NCBI GenBank assembly: GCA_023427355.1
Contig: JAEZBK010000002.1
Location: 1 to 6,808 of the forward strand
Direction: 5' to 3'
From: Pseudomonadota bacterium
Lineage (GTDB): Bacteria > Pseudomonadota > Alphaproteobacteria > Micropepsales > Micropepsaceae
DNA: 6,808 nt
Within the stretch, counting starts at the first letter, position 1; each line of letters opens with the position of its first letter. Positions 5,893 through 6,808 of this stretch are shown piece after piece. The translations under genes and the position numbers were made by a program. The notes beneath the pieces are model-generated. The model did no database searches. It saw nothing but the letters and a program-made list of their open reading frames with translations, and had not been told where the DNA came from.

Positions 5893-6808
5893 ATGTCCTG
5901 GAAATCCAAGGCCCTTACGGGCATTTCGCTGGCCTGCCTGCTGGCGGCCACACCGGCGCTGGCCCAGCCCGGCGCCGCCACCGGCAACCTGTCGGACAAG
6001 ATCGGCCGCCATGACCCGGCCAAGCTGAACCAGTCGAACTCCGTGCATGGCGGCGCTGGCCCGATGCGCTTCGGCACCCTGCTGGGCGCGCAGGCGCTCT
6101 CGACCAACCTGATCTTCGTGCATCGCGGCGAGATCCTGCCGGGCGGCGGCATCGGCCAGCACTTCCACAGCCAGTGCGAGGAGATGTTCGTCATCCTGTC
6201 GGAAGGCGAAGCCGAGTTCACCATCAATGGCCGCACCTCGACCATTCCCACGCCCGCGGGCGCGCCCAACATCTCGGGCAACGCGCACGGCATCTACAAT
6301 CCCGGCAAGACGCCGATCCAGTGGCTGAACATCAATGTCGGCTTCACCAAGACCTATGACAATTTCGACCTGAACGACAATCGTGTCGGGGCGCCGAAGG
6401 ACAAGATCCCCCAGTTCATCAATTTCCGCATCGATCCGGCGCAGTTGCGCCCTGCCCCGGCCACGTTCAATCCGACCGGCGAAGTGACCTATCGCCGCCT
6501 GCTGGGACCGGCGGTGTTCAACACGCCCTGGGCCTATTTCGACCACATCTCGATCCCGGCGGGCGGGCGCATCGCCCCGGCCGCCGACGCCAACATGAGC
6601 ACCGCCTTCTATGTCTATAAGGGCGCGGGGTCCGTGACGGTGAATGGCGAGACGGTGCAGATCACCGCCGGCAACGCCGTGCCGGTGGATCTGGGCCAGA
6701 CCTTCAGCTTCAGCCAGTCGGGCTCCGAGCCGCTGGAACTGCTGGCGATCGGCGTGGCCAAGGACATGGCGGCCAAGACCGCCTATCTGCAGCAGCCCCC
6801 GCCCGGCC
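5893..6808 (+). CDS. secreted two-domain cupin protein, 3' end missing
   Basis: An open frame of 305 codons with no stop before the window edge, so the protein is partial. It starts MSWKSKALTGISLACLLAA and has a clear signal peptide ending ATPALA (cleavage after residue 24), implying export across the inner membrane. The first cupin domain (about 63-145) has a metal site: H90, H92, E97 and H132 in HFHSQCEEM and NAHGIYN, matching cupin motifs 1 and 2. E97 is followed by seven rather than the usual six residues before the glycine. The second cupin-like domain (about 210-290) keeps the fold signature (PAGGRIAP, YVYKGAGSVTVNG) but lacks the histidines. Metal-dependent cupins include dioxygenases, isomerases and binding proteins, so no reaction can be assigned. 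GGGAAG lies just before the ATG. It is divergent from rpoZ and probably functionally unrelated to the minus-strand genes. Confidence 0.9.
   Translation, partial: MSWKSKALTGISLACLLAATPALAQPGAATGNLSDKIGRHDPAKLNQSNSVHGGAGPMRFGTLLGAQALSTNLIFVHRGEILPGGGIGQHFHSQCEEMFVILSEGEAEFTINGRTSTIPTPAGAPNISGNAHGIYNPGKTPIQWLNINVGFTKTYDNFDLNDNRVGAPKDKIPQFINFRIDPAQLRPAPATFNPTGEVTYRRLLGPAVFNTPWAYFDHISIPAGGRIAPAADANMSTAFYVYKGAGSVTVNGETVQITAGNAVPVDLGQTFSFSQSGSEPLELLAIGVAKDMAAKTAYLQQPPPG

Noticed and set aside
5754..6546. Two minus-strand frames of 179 and 252 codons opposite the cupin gene
   Set aside because: The plus strand gives a signal peptide and cupin metal motifs in a continuous frame with a ribosome site. 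The minus frames show nothing recognisable.
1..6808. CRISPR array, defence island, toxin-antitoxin pair, transposase, tRNA or rRNA
   Set aside because: Searched by eye on both strands: no regularly spaced repeats beyond the two REP-like copies, no recognisable mobile-element or defence proteins, and no RNA gene signatures.

Overview
The window is a GC-rich stretch of bacterial chromosome. The protein sequences and the gene order rpoZ - rel - pyrE - pdxJ - acpS (all on the minus strand) point to an alphaproteobacterium; I cannot name the genus from this sequence alone. Nearly everything is housekeeping: an RNA polymerase subunit, the bifunctional (p)ppGpp enzyme, one step each of pyrimidine and vitamin B6 synthesis, and activation of acyl carrier protein.

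Layout, following minus-strand transcription from right to left. rpoZ (5305-5688) has a good ribosome binding site and ends at a textbook intrinsic terminator (5248-5277). rel (2957-5197) therefore probably uses its own promoter in the short gap 5198-5247. A 159-base gap with small inverted repeats leads to pyrE (2216-2797). The next gap (2062-2215) carries two copies of a REP-like palindrome. It is followed by two small membrane-protein genes, an ynfA-family gene (1714-2061) and an unrecognised 93-residue protein (1429-1710), which look like an insertion into the otherwise conserved block. Next come pdxJ (507-1268) and acpS (97-510), which overlap by four bases.

On the plus strand, divergent from rpoZ across a 204-base gap, a gene for a secreted two-domain cupin protein starts at 5893 and runs off the right edge.

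The least ordinary part is the leader of pdxJ. pdxJ has no usable Shine-Dalgarno sequence of its own. A 13-codon ORF (1265-1306) with an ideal GGAGG at the right distance ends in an ATGA overlap on the pdxJ start. That GGAGG is the tail of a G7-A-G7-A-G3 tract able to form a quadruplex. If real, leader peptide, pdxJ and acpS would be a translationally coupled chain controlled at one site. A second, longer G tract (8-42) lies just past acpS at the window edge. I see no defence system, CRISPR array, transposase, tRNA or rRNA, and I do not think the window holds a large undescribed system.
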